Shown: one piece after another, positions 1-8,447 of the stretch
Layout: each line of letters begins with the position of its first letter
How positions within the stretch are numbered: position 1 is the stretch's first letter
Assembly (NCBI GenBank): GCA_002839535.1
Contig: PGYF01000001.1
Location: forward strand, 2,352-48,395
DNA: 46,044 nucleotides
Direction of reading: 5' to 3'
Source of the DNA: Nitrospira bacterium HGW-Nitrospira-1
Lineage (GTDB): Bacteria > Nitrospirota > Thermodesulfovibrionia > Thermodesulfovibrionales > UBA6898
Notes under the pieces: generated by a model
What the model saw: only the letters and a program-made list of their open reading frames with translations
The model's database searches: none
What the model was told of the DNA's origin: nothing
Made by a program: the position numbers and the translations under genes

Positions 1-18
1 CCAGATTTATATATTGTT

Positions 19-87
19 GTCATTGTCCGGCTTGACCGGACAATCCAGAAAAAGGAACTGGATTCCCCGATCAAGTCGTGGAATGAC
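19..87. repeat. Interspersed inverted-repeat element (copy 1)
   Basis: Two roughly 30-base arms face each other. The left arm begins GTCATTGTCCGG and ends AATCCAG near position 48. The right arm begins CTGGATTCC near 58 and ends GGAATGAC at 87. About 23 of 30 positions pair when one arm is reverse complemented. This is the familiar GTCATTCC...GGAATCCAG dispersed repeat style of many environmental bacteria. A second element with the same arm ends lies at 42426-42500. It is not coding. Confidence 0.6.
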
Positions 88-130
88 GGAGGGGGGTCGG
101 GCAATGACAGAGGGGGTCGGGCAATGACAC
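81..130. repeat. Short 20-bp tandem repeat
   Basis: The unit GCAATGACAGAGGGGGTCGG occurs at 101-120. It is preceded by a close variant at 81-100 and followed by a half copy at 121-130. It continues directly from the right arm of the inverted-repeat element and probably arose by local slippage. The rest of 1-401 shows no convincing gene. Confidence 0.6.
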
Positions 131-401
131 AAATCAGGAAGCAATTCATCCCTGTGCCAAGAGCACAGGGCGTTCTTGCTTATTCATTAACCCAAAAAAT
201 GCAGTCAGCAGGGGCATGGATGGCTGAAAAGTATTTTGCAGCAACACCTTTTACATGCCGGAATACAATTTTTAACCTGCGTATAATTATTCTTTCAGCG
301 ATTGTAAATTGTATTACGGAATACTGGAAAATCCTGTTGAAATCAAAAGACTTTGAAGGCATTCGTGCCCCTGCGAATATAATTCAAATACATTTTTGGG
401 G

Positions 402-995
402 TTAAACTATTTCCTTGAGTAAATTTTTATAAATACTTTTCACCTGTTTACGGGTCTTCTGTTTAGCGCCATTATTATCAATAAGGTAGTCCGCCTTTTT
501 CTTCTTTATCCGTATCGGCAGTTGGGCCTTCAGCCGCTTCATGGCATTGCTGCGGGATACTCCATCCTTCATCAATCTCTCAATGGCCGCCTTTTGTGTG
601 GTAAAGACTGTAATAGTCCTGTCAAACCTGCCCTGGTATCCGCCCTCAAAAACAAGGGGGACTTCTACAATAACAATCCGCCTCTTCCCTTTTATTTTAT
701 GTAGAGAACTTTCTACTTTATCGAAAACCATAGGATGAAGCAATGCTTCAAGTTTATGTCTTAACCCACTGTTGTTAAATATTATTTTCGCCACCTCAAC
801 CTTGTCGAGCATGCCGTCTTCCTTTTCCACCCGGCCCCCCAGTATTTTTTTAATACTGAGAATCACTTTCTTGTCCTCAAGGAGAAGATTAATGATTTCA
901 TCACTGTCCAAAATTATGGCTCCAAGTTCCCTGAAGACCGAAAGAACAAAGCTCTTCCCCATGCCGTAATTTCCTGTCAGCCCTGCAATAACCAT
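402..995 (-). CDS. coaE: Dephospho-CoA kinase
   Basis: Catalyses the last step of coenzyme A synthesis, ATP-dependent 3'-phosphorylation of dephospho-CoA in the cytosol. The 197-residue length fits the family. The N-terminus shows a P-loop (GNYGMGKS, residues 8-15), followed by the DSDEI segment typical of CoaE and a C-terminal stretch with the conserved ADYLIDNNG. It is transcribed away from the fmdB-like gene. A TATAAT element lies only six bases before the ATG and no Shine-Dalgarno is visible, so the message may be leaderless. The product is relevant to the acyl-carrier-protein pathway next door, because CoA donates the phosphopantetheine arm, but nothing in the layout shows co-regulation. 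The family call is firm. Confidence 0.93.
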   Translation of the reverse strand: MVIAGLTGNYGMGKSFVLSVFRELGAIILDSDEIINLLLEDKKVILSIKKILGGRVEKEDGMLDKVEVAKIIFNNSGLRHKLEALLHPMVFDKVESSLHKIKGKRRIVIVEVPLVFEGGYQGRFDRTITVFTTQKAAIERLMKDGVSRSNAMKRLKAQLPIRIKKKKADYLIDNNGAKQKTRKQVKSIYKNLLKEIV

Positions 996-1001
996 GTTCG
1001 T

Positions 1002-1030
1002 ATTATATACTTTTTAAACACCTTTCTAAA
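1002..1030 (-). promoter_or_regulatory. Putative promoter of coaE, possibly leaderless
   Basis: On the minus strand a -35-like TTTAGA (1030-1025) is followed by 17 bases and a perfect -10 TATAAT (1007-1002). The ATG of coaE starts only six bases after the -10 box, so transcription would begin at or next to the start codon. The -35 match is moderate. Confidence 0.4.
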
Positions 1031-1031
1031 A

Positions 1032-1060
1032 TTGACGCAGTCTCAAAATTCAGGTTATAT
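1032..1060 (+). promoter_or_regulatory. Putative promoter of the fmdB-isomerase-pagL unit
   Basis: TTGACG (1032-1037), a 17-base spacer and TTATAT (1055-1060), with further TATAAA just downstream. Its -35 box lies back to back with the -35 of the coaE promoter. A strong GGGGAGG ribosome site follows at 1081-1087. Confidence 0.45.
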
Positions 1061-1096
1061 TATAAAGTTAAGTTATTTTTGGGGAGGTCCATGGAA

Positions 1097-1384
1097 ATGC
1101 CGATATATGAGTACGTATGCAAAAAATGCAATAAGCAGCTTGAGATAATACAAAAAATTACTGCAAAGCCTTTAACGACCTGTCCTGATTGTAAAGGCCA
1201 ACTCAAAAAAATACTCTCAAACACAACCTTTATTCTGAAAGGCACAGGATGGTATGCCACTGATTATGCATCAAACAAGGGCAATACGCCAAAGGCTTCT
1301 CCGCCGGAAAAAAAGAAAGACAGTTCCGCTGCATCAACCGAAACAACAACCAAAATAAAAGAACCGGCGGTTACAGGCAGGTGA
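1097..1384 (+). CDS. FmdB-family zinc-ribbon protein
   Basis: A small protein of 95 residues. It starts with the family signature MPIYEYVCKKC and has two CxxC pairs (CKKC and CPDC) that form a zinc ribbon over the first 40 residues. A low-complexity tail rich in Lys, Ser, Thr and Pro follows. The start at 1097 is chosen because GGAGG (1083-1087) sits nine bases upstream and homologues begin MPIYEY. An ATG at 1091 is too close to the ribosome site. Family members are often called putative regulatory proteins, but their exact role is unknown. The stop overlaps the GTG start of the next gene by four bases, which suggests translational coupling. Confidence 0.85.
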   Translation: MPIYEYVCKKCNKQLEIIQKITAKPLTTCPDCKGQLKKILSNTTFILKGTGWYATDYASNKGNTPKASPPEKKKDSSAASTETTTKIKEPAVTGR

Positions 1385-2145
1385 TAGCCCCTCATGTCCA
1401 TATCCCTTTTGATAGAATTCCGGAATATATCGATCTGATTATCGAAAACAGGCTGAATCTTGAAATATACTTCAGCTCAGCAAGCTTGGACACTGTCTCG
1501 AACAAAAGTATTTTTGCGGTCATGGAAATTCTTACTCATAACCCGTCACTTTCAATCCATGCGCCTTTTATGGATATTTCACCTGGCGCGGTGGATTCCA
1601 AAGTCCGCGAGGTTATGCTTGGAAGATTCTCTCATATCCTTGATATATCTGAAATTTTAAAGCCAAAGACAATCGTTTTTCATTCCGGCTATGACAAATG
1701 GAAATATGAGTTAAAACTCGACCTCTGGCTCGAAAAAAGTCTTATGACATGGCAGCCTCTTAACGCGAGGGCTGCAAGCCAGGGAGTAAAGATCGCTATT
1801 GAGAATATATTTGAAGAAGCGCCGATAAATTTAAAAATACTCATGGAGGAAATGAACTCGGATAATTTCGGGGTCTGCTTTGATACAGGGCATTTCAACC
1901 TTTTCTCAAAGTCGCCGCTCAAAGACTGGATAGCATCACTGAAACCTTATATCATAGAACTTCACCTTCATGACAACGACAGAACATCCGACCAGCATCT
2001 TCCCGTAGGTGACGGCACCTTTAATTTTATAAGTTTTTTTGAACTCCTCAGCAACAAAAACTGTATATACACCCTTGAAGCCCATTCACCTGAAAACGTC
2101 CTGAAAAGCATGAAAGCCTTACATGCCCTCACAGCAGCGTTTTAA
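1381..2145 (+). CDS. Sugar phosphate isomerase/epimerase-like TIM barrel
   Basis: A protein of 254 residues in the xylose isomerase-like/AP endonuclease 2 superfamily. Metal-site motifs visible in order are SIHAPFMD, FHSGYD, IAIENIFE, GVCFDTGHFN, IELHLHDND and the late LEAHS. These supply the His, Glu and Asp ligands expected of this TIM-barrel fold. It starts with GTG and overlaps the fmdB-like stop (GTGA). The substrate cannot be told from sequence; the family includes sugar isomerases and DNA repair endonuclease IV relatives. It probably forms an operon with the zinc-ribbon protein upstream and the PagL-like gene 19 bases downstream. Confidence 0.75.
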   Translation: MIAPHVHIPFDRIPEYIDLIIENRLNLEIYFSSASLDTVSNKSIFAVMEILTHNPSLSIHAPFMDISPGAVDSKVREVMLGRFSHILDISEILKPKTIVFHSGYDKWKYELKLDLWLEKSLMTWQPLNARAASQGVKIAIENIFEEAPINLKILMEEMNSDNFGVCFDTGHFNLFSKSPLKDWIASLKPYIIELHLHDNDRTSDQHLPVGDGTFNFISFFELLSNKNCIYTLEAHSPENVLKSMKALHALTAAF

Positions 2146-2164
2146 AGTGAGGAGACGATTATCA

Positions 2165-2779
2165 ATGCGATTTTTGAAAAACACGTCCCTTAAAGGATTT
2201 TTCTTTGCAGCCTTCGCCCTGCTGCTTTTCCTTGTTACTTCACCGGCCTTCGCAGGAGAACAGGAGCCTGGAATAGACAAAGCAAAGGGGCACTGGACTG
2301 TTTCAACCGGCTATGGAGTCACTCATCCGGGACTCGGCGCCACGGAAACAAAGGTAGAAACAGCGGAGCTCATATTGAGCTACGGGCACTTTTTATCTGA
2401 AGAAGTCGGTAAATCATGGTATCGCGGAAGGCATGAGATAATCATTGAACTGCCCCTGCATTATGTTGTCAGCCCTGAAACAACGCCGATGATTGGAATC
2501 ACTTTTCTTGCATCGTGGGTTTTTACCGCATCGAAAACAATGACCCCTTACATCTTTGGGGGAGGCGGGTTAGTATACACAGACCTCAACGCGCCTGAAC
2601 TCGGAAGAAAGCTCAACGGCACCCATCAGGTCGGAACAGGGTTCCATTATTTTTTCAGGAAGAATACCAGTCTGGATTTCAGCTACCGGTTTCATCATAT
2701 CTCTAACGCCGGAACCGCAACGCCCAACGGACCTCTGAATTCGAGCAGGATACTTTTCGGCGTCTCTTTCTTCCGCTGA
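2165..2779 (+). CDS. PagL-like lipid A 3-O-deacylase / acyloxyacyl hydrolase family
   Basis: A secreted outer-membrane beta-barrel candidate of 204 residues. The ATG at 2165 is preferred over the upstream GTG because GAGGAG lies about nine bases before it and it begins a clean signal peptide (MRFLKNTSLKG, a hydrophobic core, then SPAFA-GEQ). The C-terminal motif RFHHISNAG followed by PNGPLNS matches the PagL catalytic region, where His and Ser act with a Glu. The protein ends in Phe-Arg after alternating hydrophobic residues, as barrels do. Family members remove an ester-linked acyl chain from lipid A in the outer membrane. It converges with the large lipid cluster, so a link to envelope remodelling is possible but unproven. 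Confidence 0.78.
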   Translation: MRFLKNTSLKGFFFAAFALLLFLVTSPAFAGEQEPGIDKAKGHWTVSTGYGVTHPGLGATETKVETAELILSYGHFLSEEVGKSWYRGRHEIIIELPLHYVVSPETTPMIGITFLASWVFTASKTMTPYIFGGGGLVYTDLNAPELGRKLNGTHQVGTGFHYFFRKNTSLDFSYRFHHISNAGTATPNGPLNSSRILFGVSFFR

Positions 2780-2813
2780 CCCCAGGGGAAGATGTGTTCC
2801 ATCCTCTGCTGTT

Positions 2814-4226
2814 TCAGTCGAACTGTTTTCTGATATTCAGAAACGTGGGAAGATTTTTTATGATCCTGAATGTGCTGTCGGGACACTTGAACATAAGGGG
2901 GCCGAATTTCCTGATCCAGTTCTTTCCTGTGTAGAAACGCTTTATAGACTGATTGTAGAGCCTCTCCATCTTCTCTTTCGATTCCATGCCCTTGGGAACA
3001 AAGACAAAATTCAGGCAGTTCATTAATTCCCAGTTCTCCTCGAACGTCCCCTCTTCATGGATCGTCTGATAGGCCGGGGACCCGGGAAAGGGCGTAAACT
3101 TGGTCATGTTCATATCGTCAAGTCCGAGTTCCTCGATAAAATCAGCAGTCCTTTGTATCGTCTGCTCGGTCTCGCCGGGAAGCCCCATCATAAAGAGACC
3201 CTTGGCCCTCATGTTGTTTTTCTGTATCCGCCTGACCGTGTCCCTTATCTGATGCAGGGTCACCTTTGCCTTATGCCTGTCAAGCAGTTCCTGGTCTCCG
3301 GATTCCATACCTATGCTCACCATCCAGCCACCCGAGGCCTTGAGAGTTTGCAGGAGCTCGTCATCCGCATGCCCTACCCTTACCGCGCAATTAAAGGTCA
3401 TATGCAAAGGCTTTTTCCTGAGCAGCCCGCAGAACTCCTCCACCCTTTTTCTGTTAAAGGTGAAGAGATCGTCATAGAAAAAAATATGCCTTATCTTGAA
3501 GTCCTTCCTGAGAAGACGCATCTGCTCATAGAGATATTCGGCTGAATTATACCTGAAGCTCCTCCGAAAAACAGACCGGTCGCAATAGGAACACTGGTAG
3601 GGACAGCCCCTGCTGGAGATAATCGTAGCGCTGGGGGACCTGGGATAATTAAAAAGCGGGGGCTCAAAGTATTTCGGAAACCCTTCAAGCTTTTGGTATG
3701 CTGGAAACGGGAGATCATCGAGTTCGCAAAGCTCAGTCCGGAATCCGCCTGAACAGATATTGTCACCATCACGGGAGATCACCCCCTGGATTGTGCGGGG
3801 ATCTTTCCCTCCTGCCAGGTCAGTCATGGCCATTTCACCTTCACCTGTCACGAGAAAATCAATGAGCGGAAAACTTTCCAGTATCTTCTCCCGTAACGCA
3901 GAAACATGGACCCCGCCGAACACAATCTTCACCTCAGGCATGACCTTCCTGATCTCTGTCACCTTGCGGTAGGCGTCCATGAAACCCGAAGTTGTCGCGG
4001 TAAAACCGATCATGTCAGGTTTCAGGGAACTGACCCTGTTCATAAGCTCTGCTGTCCCTCTCTGCCCAGCACGGCAGTTATGAATATCTACGTCAAAACC
4101 GTTCTTTATAAGATATGATGCCAGAAAAAGTATTCCCATCGGGGCCAACCGCACGGCCCTTTCCGTATCGTCCCTGAGCCCTTCTATCCAGTTTGAGCCA
4201 AAGGGATTAATGAGGAGTATTTTCAC
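2814..4226 (-). CDS. B12-binding radical SAM enzyme (cluster member 1)
   Basis: A protein of 470 residues. Residues 1-140 form a Rossmann-like cobalamin-binding domain (MKILLINPFG start, then FGGVHVSA and FLVTGEGE). The radical SAM core begins at RGCPYQCSYCD, where Cys208, Cys212 and Cys215 would bind the 4Fe-4S cluster. A late GLPGETEQT motif fits the BchE/HpnJ/HpnR-like class. Such enzymes methylate, cyclise or rearrange unactivated carbons in lipids and cofactors; the substrate here is unknown. It is the last gene of the train, and its start overlaps the end of the AMP ligase upstream by 20 bases. It converges with the PagL-like gene with a 34-base gap and no clear terminator. Confidence 0.85.
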   Translation of the reverse strand: MKILLINPFGSNWIEGLRDDTERAVRLAPMGILFLASYLIKNGFDVDIHNCRAGQRGTAELMNRVSSLKPDMIGFTATTSGFMDAYRKVTEIRKVMPEVKIVFGGVHVSALREKILESFPLIDFLVTGEGEMAMTDLAGGKDPRTIQGVISRDGDNICSGGFRTELCELDDLPFPAYQKLEGFPKYFEPPLFNYPRSPSATIISSRGCPYQCSYCDRSVFRRSFRYNSAEYLYEQMRLLRKDFKIRHIFFYDDLFTFNRKRVEEFCGLLRKKPLHMTFNCAVRVGHADDELLQTLKASGGWMVSIGMESGDQELLDRHKAKVTLHQIRDTVRRIQKNNMRAKGLFMMGLPGETEQTIQRTADFIEELGLDDMNMTKFTPFPGSPAYQTIHEEGTFEENWELMNCLNFVFVPKGMESKEKMERLYNQSIKRFYTGKNWIRKFGPLMFKCPDSTFRIIKNLPTFLNIRKQFD

Positions 4227-5652
4227 GCCTTACCTTTCCGCTTGCTGTTTTTGGCAATGCATCCACGACCTGAAAATCCTTGGGCACTTTATATTGAGAC
4301 ATCCTCTGATAGCAGAACCTTCGTAAATCACCCAAGTCCAGTTCCCGTGACGGGCTGTTTCTCAAGACAAGCATAGCCGCGGGCAGCTGCCCGTACTGCG
4401 GGTGGGATACGCCGTAAACCATCGACTCTTTCACGAGGGGATATTCGTTCAGCACAGCTTCCACTTCAAAAGGGAAAACCTTCATCCCCACAAAATTGAT
4501 GACATCCTTCTCCCTTCCGACAATAGTCAGATGACCATCATTTTCGAGCCTGCCGAGGTCACCAGTCCTGAACCAGCCGTCCTTCAGCACGCTCTCCTGA
4601 CCCTGCCATGGTGAAAAGTAGGCGTCAAACATGCCCTTCCCCCTGATATAAATCTCCCCGACGCCGTCAGTGTCTTTTGCTGCTATTTCGACCTCATAGT
4701 CCGGAAGGGGCCTGCCAACGCCCTCCCTGCTTTCCCCTCCGGACAACAGATTAATGAACGGCAACCCCACCTCGATAATACCGTAGGCCTCGGCCGGTTC
4801 AAATCCGAACTTCGCGGAAAACTCCTCTGCGATGGCACGGGGAAGCTTCATGGCGGTTGAAATCGCCAGACGTATATTACTGAGAGACCAGGGAGAAAGA
4901 AGGTCTGAACGGACCATTACGTTACAGTGAAAAGGTGAGGCATAAATAAACGTACCTTTATGACGCGTAATCCCCTCTATAAGAGATTCCGGAAAATTAT
5001 GACTGCAAAGTACGATGGTTGCCGCGCGGCGCAGAAAAAGGAGTATGGTCACCACGAAATGGAAACTCATCGAGAGCACCCACAGTACTGTATCTTCCGA
5101 AGTGATCTTCAGGCCTTTGTCTGCCGCGTCCGTCCTTTCAATGATGGCCTCGTGGGACATGACCACCCCCTTGCTTGCGCCGGTAGTGCCGGAGCTGAAA
5201 CGGATGAATGCAGGATTGATCCTGTAATATTCAGCATAGGGCAATGCAGGGACGTTTCTTTTAAGTATCCGCAATTCCTTTTTAAGCAAACCCTCTGATG
5301 GGAGAATTTCGGAGCCTTCTTCCTGATATGTCCCTTTTTCAAATATCAGGTAATCAAGAGATATCCTTTCTATAATTTCTTTTATCTCCTTATCAGCCTG
5401 TTCAGGAGAGACAGGAACGATCACCGCCGAAAGGGACAAGACCGCAAGATTTGTCGTAATGTAGTCAATGGAGTCGCCGCACAAAAGACCCACCCTGTGA
5501 AACCGGCCCACGCCTTTTGCCCTGAGAGAAGACGCAGTCATATCAGCAAAGGAGAGGAGCCTCCCATAGGAAAGCATTGCATCGCCTTCGATGACCGCTG
5601 TTTTCCCGGTAAAGTCCCGTGTCTCTTTTCTGATCGTATCGAATATGTTCAT
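4207..5652 (-). CDS. AMP-dependent acyl/aryl ligase
   Basis: A class I adenylate-forming enzyme of 481 residues. The phosphate-binding loop is RFSSGTTGASKG (about residues 151-162). Further motifs are AYGIIEVG, GWFRTGDLG, the hinge GREKDVINFVG, and the C-terminal PKTASGKVRRE carrying the catalytic Lys. Family members activate a carboxylic acid as acyl-AMP and load it on CoA or a carrier protein. In aryl polyene and similar pathways a ligase of this kind provides the starter acid, and that role is plausible here. A good ribosome site (AAGAAGGTGAT) precedes the ATG. It lies between the FAD oxidoreductase and the terminal B12 radical SAM gene. The substrate is unknown. Confidence 0.85.
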   Translation of the reverse strand: MNIFDTIRKETRDFTGKTAVIEGDAMLSYGRLLSFADMTASSLRAKGVGRFHRVGLLCGDSIDYITTNLAVLSLSAVIVPVSPEQADKEIKEIIERISLDYLIFEKGTYQEEGSEILPSEGLLKKELRILKRNVPALPYAEYYRINPAFIRFSSGTTGASKGVVMSHEAIIERTDAADKGLKITSEDTVLWVLSMSFHFVVTILLFLRRAATIVLCSHNFPESLIEGITRHKGTFIYASPFHCNVMVRSDLLSPWSLSNIRLAISTAMKLPRAIAEEFSAKFGFEPAEAYGIIEVGLPFINLLSGGESREGVGRPLPDYEVEIAAKDTDGVGEIYIRGKGMFDAYFSPWQGQESVLKDGWFRTGDLGRLENDGHLTIVGREKDVINFVGMKVFPFEVEAVLNEYPLVKESMVYGVSHPQYGQLPAAMLVLRNSPSRELDLGDLRRFCYQRMSQYKVPKDFQVVDALPKTASGKVRRENTPH

Positions 5653-5694
5653 ATCACCTTCTTACCGGTTCATGGGTAGTAAGGCCTCCTGTAT

Positions 5695-6906
5695 TTATAT
5701 TTCCTTATGCGATGAAAGGTAAGCTCCATATTTGATCTTGCGGGCTGCTGCCCTTCCTGCCTGCTCTCCCAGGGAGATGCATGTGCCCATCACCCTTGTA
5801 GAGCCGAGCGCCTCGTGAGAAACCGATATACAGCGACCGGCGCATAATAAGTTGTCAAAGCCGTTCACCTTCAAACAGCCGAAAGGTATCTCATAATAAT
5901 CACCCTTTTTCACATACCGGTAAATCGTCCCTTTGTTCCTGTCCCATAGCTCTATGGGCCATGAACTTCTGACAATGCCGTCCGGAAATTTCTTTGCGCT
6001 CAGGACATCTTCTTCCGTAAGCATGTACTCACCCCTGATCCTCCTGCCCTCCCTTTCCAGAACACCTTTGGAAGTTTCCGCGATGCAGGAGTCCCTGAAT
6101 GCATCGAGCCTGTCTGACAAATACTTGTAGGCTGACAGCGCATCCGTTATCGCCCCTTGTCTGCTTTCGATATCGTTCGAAACAGACACACTAACTTTCA
6201 GGTATCCCTCGTCCGGACTGTCACCGGGGACCAGGACTGAAAATCTGAGTTCAGGAGGCAGAATCCTGTTTTTCACAGCCTCGGCCAGGCACCACGGGAC
6301 TTTCAGCCGCAGGCTTTCATCATAATCTTTCAGCCCCCTTATATGCATCACATACGCGGCAAGCTGGAGTTTTTCCTGCGGAGCTGCCTCAAAGTCGGCC
6401 CCTGCCATCGCTGAAACCGCTCCGCTGCCTGAGCAGTCTATCACCATGCCGGGTACTATTTCATAGTCGGCGCCTGCACATGCCACCATTACCCCGTCTA
6501 TTTTTTCTCCACTCTTGCTGACCGATACCACCGTTGTATCCGGACAAACCTCGATATTTGATTCTGCCCGGCAGAAGGAATCAAAAACAGTTCTGAGGTC
6601 TTCCCTGGAATAAGGCAGGACATAGACCCGCCCCATTTTCTGCACTGTCTTATCAGGAGATAATGCATTCAGTAAGGCGACAACCTCCCGGGATAGTCCC
6701 TTGTTGAGAGTTTCTTCGGGCATACTGTCACTATTGAGGTAAAGGCCGCAGATATGCCTGAGCAATCCGGAATAGCCGATACCACCCAGAAAACCTTCTT
6801 TCTCGACAAGACACGTACGCGCTCCCTGCCGCGCAGCTGCCACAGCTGCCGCCACACCGGAAACACCACCGCCTGCAATCAGCACATCGGTCCGAATACT
6901 TTTCAC
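5695..6906 (-). CDS. FAD-dependent oxidoreductase
   Basis: A protein of 403 residues with an N-terminal dinucleotide fold: GGGVSGVAAAVAAARQGA, then the acidic strand end VEKEGFLGG. The C-terminal FAD motif reads AGRCISVSHEALGSTRVMGT, then ISLGEQAGRAAA. This matches the flavoprotein family often annotated as FAD-dependent oxidoreductase (PF12831 type). The start codon is GTG and overlaps the TGA of the small ORF upstream (GTGA), so that ORF is probably translated. Within the cluster it could reduce or desaturate the acyl chain, but its substrate is not known. It is unlike the second flavoprotein of the cluster at 29401, which is of the phytoene-desaturase type. Confidence 0.8.
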   Translation of the reverse strand: MKSIRTDVLIAGGGVSGVAAAVAAARQGARTCLVEKEGFLGGIGYSGLLRHICGLYLNSDSMPEETLNKGLSREVVALLNALSPDKTVQKMGRVYVLPYSREDLRTVFDSFCRAESNIEVCPDTTVVSVSKSGEKIDGVMVACAGADYEIVPGMVIDCSGSGAVSAMAGADFEAAPQEKLQLAAYVMHIRGLKDYDESLRLKVPWCLAEAVKNRILPPELRFSVLVPGDSPDEGYLKVSVSVSNDIESRQGAITDALSAYKYLSDRLDAFRDSCIAETSKGVLEREGRRIRGEYMLTEEDVLSAKKFPDGIVRSSWPIELWDRNKGTIYRYVKKGDYYEIPFGCLKVNGFDNLLCAGRCISVSHEALGSTRVMGTCISLGEQAGRAAARKIKYGAYLSSHKEI

Positions 6907-7091
6907 ACGGAAACCTCCAGTTTCTCCTTTACGCCTTTTGTCAGCATCAGGACTTCCTCATCAGACAACAGTCCGTCGAGATAAGAGATAACAAAATTCA
7001 GCCGTCCGTCAAAAGAATTGAAAAAAACCCCCAGTCCGGGCGGGACCGGGACCCGTGGGGTATGAAAAAGATTTTTTATTTCCGACCCCAT
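6903..7091 (-). pseudogene. C-terminal piece of the condensation-like acyltransferase, split off by a probable frameshift
   Basis: An ORF of 62 codons in a different frame from, and overlapping by 16 bases, the end of the 369-residue ORF upstream. It contains PPGLGVFFNSFDGRLN and FVISYLDGLLSDEEV. This looks like the last strands and helix of a condensation-domain or wax-ester-synthase-type acyltransferase, the part missing from the upstream ORF. One extra G in the GGGG run (about 7087-7090) would fuse the two frames as ...VAWGSEIKNL.... Its stop overlaps the GTG start of the flavoprotein. It could be a true frameshift, a sequencing error or a programmed shift. It is not a stand-alone gene of known type. 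Confidence 0.6.
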
Positions 7092-8185
7092 GCAACCTTT
7101 CCACCCATTGGCAGGCGAAAAACTTTTTCCAAAAAAGAAAGCGGGGCGATACGCAGCAGTGCGCTCGCAGCGGAAAGGTCTTTCGGCATCCCGGCTTTTA
7201 CCTGCTCATACATCTGGCCCTTCACTGTCTTCATAATCTTCTTCAGGTCGGCAGTCTCCTCTGCCGGGACCTTGAAAAACAGGTAGGAAACGTGGTTCAG
7301 AAATAATTCCTGTGTTATGTCCTCGCTTGTTCTCGAATCAATGGTGACAGGGACCACATAATTATTCGTCTCTATCCCCTTTTCTTTAAAAAGCTGATGG
7401 ACCGCCTGTATGACAACAGAGAGCAGATAGGGCATCTCCATCAAATACCCGGCCTGGCTATACGCGGCCTCGAAAATTCTGGTCGTCTCTTCTTCGTCAA
7501 AAGAAATAAGGCGGAATTTAAAGCCCCTGTCCTTTTCCTGCGGAAGAGGCAGGATTTCAAAGGCTGGTTTTGAAAGGGCGATCATCTTACGGTTAACATT
7601 CCTGCCTGAATAAAATTTCTGCATCCAGTCTGAAAGGTCCGCAGGGGCGGTCAGTTGCAGCCCCTGCAAAATGGCCGCAAGGTCTGCTCCCGAAGAATAT
7701 TGCAGAAACAGCTCGAGAAAGTTTTCAGCCCCACGCGCATCGAACAGGCGATGGTCAAAGGTCATCGCAAAGATACTGTCCTTTTTTCCCCTCTGCATAA
7801 GATGGAACGCAAGATGTTCATTGTCCGGGAAAGGGCTGTTCACGGCCTTTTCAAGTAATAGCAGGGCCTCCTCCAGTGACGGATTTTCTTCTGTTTCATG
7901 GACACTGAGCTTGAAGTCAACGGTCGCCTTTTCAGGTAATCGCCAGTAGGGGGTGAGATTGAAGTCCCGGCACACATTACCCTGAAGCATCGGAAACTCT
8001 TTCAGAAAATCTCCCAGCCGCTGCCTGAGGGGACCTTCGTCAAGCTGCGCATCCATCACAAGAACGATCTGAGACATATTTCCCGCGCAGGTCATGGATT
8101 TCATCGTATGGTCAAGCGTATTGATTACCCAGTCCGTGCCGGACAGATACAATTTGTTTTTGGACGAAGGGATAACAAAGCCCAT
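7076..8185 (-). CDS. Condensation-domain/WS-DGAT-like acyltransferase (N-terminal part)
   Basis: A protein of 369 residues of the CoA-dependent acyltransferase superfamily. The signature is FDHRLFDARG (His145, Asp149), corresponding to the HHxxxDG active site with the first His replaced by Asp. The segment SDWMQKFYSG and the end LPMGGKVAWGRK are typical of the middle of such proteins. The last roughly 60 residues expected for the fold lie in another frame at 6903-7091. Enzymes of this class transfer an acyl group from a carrier protein or CoA to an alcohol or amine. It starts two bases after the stop of the carrier protein gene at 8188-8430, which suggests that this carrier supplies its acyl donor. 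Whether the product is functional depends on the frameshift. Confidence 0.65.
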   Translation of the reverse strand: MGFVIPSSKNKLYLSGTDWVINTLDHTMKSMTCAGNMSQIVLVMDAQLDEGPLRQRLGDFLKEFPMLQGNVCRDFNLTPYWRLPEKATVDFKLSVHETEENPSLEEALLLLEKAVNSPFPDNEHLAFHLMQRGKKDSIFAMTFDHRLFDARGAENFLELFLQYSSGADLAAILQGLQLTAPADLSDWMQKFYSGRNVNRKMIALSKPAFEILPLPQEKDRGFKFRLISFDEEETTRIFEAAYSQAGYLMEMPYLLSVVIQAVHQLFKEKGIETNNYVVPVTIDSRTSEDITQELFLNHVSYLFFKVPAEETADLKKIMKTVKGQMYEQVKAGMPKDLSAASALLRIAPLSFLEKVFRLPMGGKVAWGRK

Positions 8186-8187
8186 AA

Positions 8188-8430
8188 TTAGAGCTTTGAG
8201 GTGATAAAGGCCGCCAGAGAATTCAGTGTCTCAAAATCCTTTTTGGTCAAATCAGTTTCGACCATATTGAGATTAAAGGTCTTTTCAATAAATACAAGCA
8301 TCTCGACAAAACCAAGCGAATCGAGTCCCAATTCTTTAAAGGGCATATCAACATCCACTGAATATCTGTCAATAGAGAGTATCTCAGAGACGCCGTCTAT
8401 CAATTTTTCCTCTACTTCCTTTTTTGTCAT
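8188..8430 (-). CDS. Acyl carrier protein (ACP 1)
   Basis: An 80-residue acidic protein with the phosphopantetheine attachment motif ELGLDSLGF (Ser38), flanked by predicted helices as in ACPs. It carries growing acyl chains as thioesters in the cytosol. It lies between a ketosynthase-like gene (17 bases upstream) and the condensation-like acyltransferase (2 bases downstream). This suggests a dedicated carrier for this sub-block of the cluster. It is one of three ACPs in the train, and the three differ clearly around the Ser. Confidence 0.92.
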   Translation of the reverse strand: MTKKEVEEKLIDGVSEILSIDRYSVDVDMPFKELGLDSLGFVEMLVFIEKTFNLNMVETDLTKKDFETLNSLAAFITSKL

Positions 8431-8447
8431 TTCCGTCTCAGGTGATA

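Noticed and set aside
81..130. A CRISPR array
   Set aside because: The 20-base units are directly adjacent without spacers and number only about two and a half.
124..405. A 93-codon plus-strand frame at the window start
   Set aside because: It begins inside the tandem repeat, has no ribosome site, shows no recognisable domain and has biased composition; it runs into the end of coaE.
1038..1049. The 12-mer CAGTCTCAAAAT shared with 36533-36544
   Set aside because: Two short AT-rich matches in intergenic DNA; one is part of a promoter spacer. Likely chance.
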